DNA from: Actinomycetota bacterium
Lineage (GTDB): Bacteria > Actinomycetota > Actinomycetes > S36-B12 > UBA5976
Direction of reading: 5' to 3'
Assembly (NCBI GenBank): GCA_947491175.1
Contig: CANLIF010000014.1
Coordinates: forward strand, 1 to 15,747
Length of the DNA: 15,747 nt
Below are positions 13,821-15,747 of this stretch, in pieces. How positions within the stretch are numbered: the first letter of the stretch is position 1; every line of letters begins with the position of its first letter. The notes under the pieces were generated by a model that was not told where the DNA came from, did no database searches, and worked only from the letters and a program-made list of their open reading frames with translations. A program made the position numbers and the translations under genes.

Positions 13821-14912
13821 TTACTTTCCATTAGTTCGATTAGTTACATGTAATAGAGCGGTCTTAAACGCCAAGTTTTCTTCCGGAGTTCCAATGCTGA
13901 CTCGTAACCAGCCATCTGGTCCAGTTTGGCGGATCAAAACTCCTTGCTCAACCAATTGTTCCCAAACCAGGTTGCGATCAGCAAATGTTCCAAATAGCAG
14001 GAAATTTGCCCCGCTTGGAGCAACATCGAAACCAACATTCTCAAACCAAATTGCCAGGTCGTCGCGCTCTTGTCGCAGTAAGTTGACCTGACTTTGAAGT
14101 TGATCACTAAATCGCAGGGCAGCTCTGGCTAGTGCCTGAGTAACAGTTGATAAGTGATAAGGCAAGCGAACTAGTTGAATTGCCTCTACTACTTCAGGGC
14201 TTGCCGCAACATATCCGATTCTGGCGCCAGCAAATGAAAAGGCTTTACTCATAGTTCGGGCCACTATTAGGCCTGGGTTCGAATCGAGTTTGGATAGCGC
14301 AGATGGTGAGTCCACTGGACGAAATTCTGCGTATGCCTCATCAACTATTAAAACTCCAGCAAAATTTCGCAATAAGTAATCTATGTCTGAAAATTCGATA
14401 ACCGTGCCAGTTGGATTATTTGGTGAAGTTAGAACGATGATGTCGGGGTTTAAGGCCAGCGCACTATCGATTACTTTTTGGTTAATTGTGAAATCTTTAT
14501 TGCGCGAGACGCTCAAATATTTCGTAAAGGTATTACGGCAATAGTCCTCATACATTGAGTAAGTCGGATCAAAAGTGACTAAAGATTTTTCAGGTCCACC
14601 AAAAAGTTGGAGGAGTTGTTGCATAACCTCATTGGAACCATTCGCTGGCCAAATATTTTTAGCAGTCAAGTTAACTTGACTCTCGGAATTCAAGTATGTG
14701 GCTAAGTCGGCACGAAGTTCGGTCGCGTCACGATCTGGGTATCGATTGAGCTCAGATCCAAGATCCGAAACCACTTTTGCTAATTCGGCAACAAGTTCTG
14801 GTGACGGACCAAACGGGTTTTCATTTGTGTTCAGCCGAATGGGCACATCAATTTGCGGAGCACCATAAGGAGAACGACCAATCAGATCTTTGCGAATTGG
14901 TAACTGTGTCAT
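13821..14912 (-). CDS. hisC: Histidinol-phosphate aminotransferase
   Basis: This 363-residue class I/II PLP aminotransferase converts imidazole acetol phosphate to histidinol phosphate. It has RLNTNENPFGPSP (26-38), PANGSNEVMQQLL (89-101), TSPNNPTGT (162-170), the cofactor residues Asp191 and Tyr194 in IVDEAYAEF, the PLP lysine Lys223 in TMSKAFSFAGARIGY (220-234) and a C-terminal LRVSIGTPEEN. The ATG overlaps the hisD stop as ATGA. An aromatic aminotransferase of the same family is the main alternative, but the hisD-hisC-hisB order settles the role in histidine synthesis. Some actinobacterial HisC enzymes also accept aromatic substrates, which the sequence cannot exclude. Confidence 0.96.
   Translation of the reverse strand: MTQLPIRKDLIGRSPYGAPQIDVPIRLNTNENPFGPSPELVAELAKVVSDLGSELNRYPDRDATELRADLATYLNSESQVNLTAKNIWPANGSNEVMQQLLQLFGGPEKSLVTFDPTYSMYEDYCRNTFTKYLSVSRNKDFTINQKVIDSALALNPDIIVLTSPNNPTGTVIEFSDIDYLLRNFAGVLIVDEAYAEFRPVDSPSALSKLDSNPGLIVARTMSKAFSFAGARIGYVAASPEVVEAIQLVRLPYHLSTVTQALARAALRFSDQLQSQVNLLRQERDDLAIWFENVGFDVAPSGANFLLFGTFADRNLVWEQLVEQGVLIRQTGPDGWLRVSIGTPEENLAFKTALLHVTNRTNGK
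13824..13829 (-). promoter_or_regulatory. Shine-Dalgarno GGAAAG supporting the hisB start
   Basis: GGAAAG overlaps the end of hisC and is followed by seven bases and then ATG (13816-13814). It favours the 195-residue HisB over the 200-residue version starting at 13831. Confidence 0.55.
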
Positions 14913-15747
14913 TTTTTGCGAATTTCGATAGCGGCGGCGTGACCTGGCAAACCTTCCGAGTTTGCCAGCGTGATTACCGTCTGAGCAATGTCACTAAGTG
15001 CTGCCTCGTTGTATTCAACGTAGTGAATACCGCGCAAGAAAGACTGCACGGAAAGGCCCGATGAGTGACATGCACAACCACCAGTAGGTAAAACGTGATT
15101 AGAGCCCGCCGCATAGTCACCAAGTGAAACTGGTGACCAATCGCCAACAAAAATCGCGCCGGCATTATTTACTCGGCGAGCAACATCAGAGGCGTTTCGA
15201 GTATGAATCTCAAGGTGTTCGGCGGCATATGCATCAACAACATTTAGGCCATGATCTAAATCATCGACCAAGACAAATGCGCTTTGCTGTCCAGTTAGCG
15301 CGATTCGGATTCGGTCCTTGTTCATTGCTAATGGAACTAGGCGTTCCAGACTTGCTCGAACCTTTACAATCAGTTCTTCGCTGTCGGTTACCAGTACTGA
15401 TGCTGCAACATCATCGTGCTCTGCTTGGCTAATCAAGTCAGCCGCTACGAAATCTGGATTGGCTGAATCATCAGCCAAAATCGCAATTTCAGTTGGTCCG
15501 GCTTCAGAATCAATTCCAATTAATCCTTTGAGCATTCGCTTGGCTGCCGTCACATACATGTTGCCTGGACCGGTAACTAAATAAACTGGTTCGATTTCTA
15601 CATCTCCCGTTGCGCCATATGCCATAAGTGCAATGGCTTGCGAGCCACCCGCTGCATAAACTTCCGTTACCCCAAGTAACGCACAAGCCGCCAAAATAGT
15701 TGGGTGTGGCCATCCCCCAAAATCTTTCTGGGGCGGTGAGCACACAA
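14909..15747 (-). CDS. hisD: Histidinol dehydrogenase, C-terminal part (5' end beyond the right edge)
   Basis: About 279 C-terminal residues of this zinc-dependent NAD enzyme, which oxidises histidinol to histidine in two steps. Of a usual 430-440 residues, roughly the first 155 are outside the window. Visible motifs in order are CSPPQKDFGG, HPTILAACALLGV, VTGPGNMYVTAAKR, DSEAGPTEIAILAD, SQAEHDD with metal-ligand residues, the catalytic Glu-His pair in AYAAEHLEI, and GDYAAGSNHVLPTGG followed by SSGLSVQSFLRGIH. All are standard. The reading frame is open to the edge, so the GTG near 15745 is an internal valine rather than a start. The stop overlaps hisC as ATGA. It is the most upstream gene seen in the his-trp unit; its promoter is outside the window. 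Confidence 0.97.
   Translation of the reverse strand, partial: VCSPPQKDFGGWPHPTILAACALLGVTEVYAAGGSQAIALMAYGATGDVEIEPVYLVTGPGNMYVTAAKRMLKGLIGIDSEAGPTEIAILADDSANPDFVAADLISQAEHDDVAASVLVTDSEELIVKVRASLERLVPLAMNKDRIRIALTGQQSAFVLVDDLDHGLNVVDAYAAEHLEIHTRNASDVARRVNNAGAIFVGDWSPVSLGDYAAGSNHVLPTGGCACHSSGLSVQSFLRGIHYVEYNEAALSDIAQTVITLANSEGLPGHAAAIEIRKK

Noticed and set aside
1..15747. Plus-strand open reading frames of 60 to 140 codons throughout
   Set aside because: All are antisense shadows of clearly identified minus-strand genes, with no family motifs and no plausible ribosome sites.
14909..15747. A complete short hisD starting at the GTG near 15745
   Set aside because: The frame is open to the window edge and the fragment begins in the middle of a conserved HisD motif, so it is simply cut by the window.

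Overview
The window looks like chromosomal core-metabolism DNA from an actinobacterium (Actinomycetota) of moderate GC. Every gene I can support is on the minus strand, so transcription runs from high to low coordinates. Three things point to Actinomycetota. The HisA is of the PriA type. The trp cluster carries two small actinobacterial membrane-protein genes (the TIGR02234-like trp-operon protein and an HGxxPAAW-like protein). The order his-trp-(Dsb-like)-lgt-pyk resembles that of Mycobacterium and related genera. The compact layout and modest GC would suit a streamlined freshwater lineage such as Nanopelagicales, but that is inference.

Layout in transcription order: (1) 15747 to 10667, histidine synthesis: hisD (5' end cut by the window edge), hisC, hisB, hisH, priA, hisF, hisI. 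(2) 10670 to 5450, tryptophan synthesis: trpE, a four-helix membrane protein, a 66-residue HGxxPAAW-like protein, trpC, trpB, trpA. Genes in blocks 1 and 2 overlap by 4 bases or lie within 56 bases of each other, with no visible terminator, so they probably form one his-trp unit of more than 10 kb. No trpD, trpG or trpF is present; PriA is expected to supply the TrpF activity. (3) 5449 to 3533, envelope genes: a membrane-anchored thioredoxin-fold (DsbA-like) protein behind an AT-rich promoter-like gap, then lgt. (4) 3460 to 2033, pyk. (5) 1764 to 1, pyrimidine synthesis: pyrR, pyrB and the first 92 codons of pyrC.

The most interesting non-coding stretch is the 268-base gap between pyk and pyrR. 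Its pyk-proximal part is an array of about three to four palindromic units with a 46-base period. The last bases and stop codon of pyk lie inside its first unit, at the centre of a perfect 32-base palindrome. The pyrR-proximal part holds a promoter-like sequence and a PyrR-binding hairpin whose 3' arm overlaps the pyrR Shine-Dalgarno, which suggests translational feedback control of the pyr operon by UMP-bound PyrR.

Otherwise the window is an ordinary, well-conserved biosynthetic region. I see no tRNA or rRNA gene, insertion sequence, prophage, CRISPR array or defence gene. There is no gene-free stretch longer than 268 bases.
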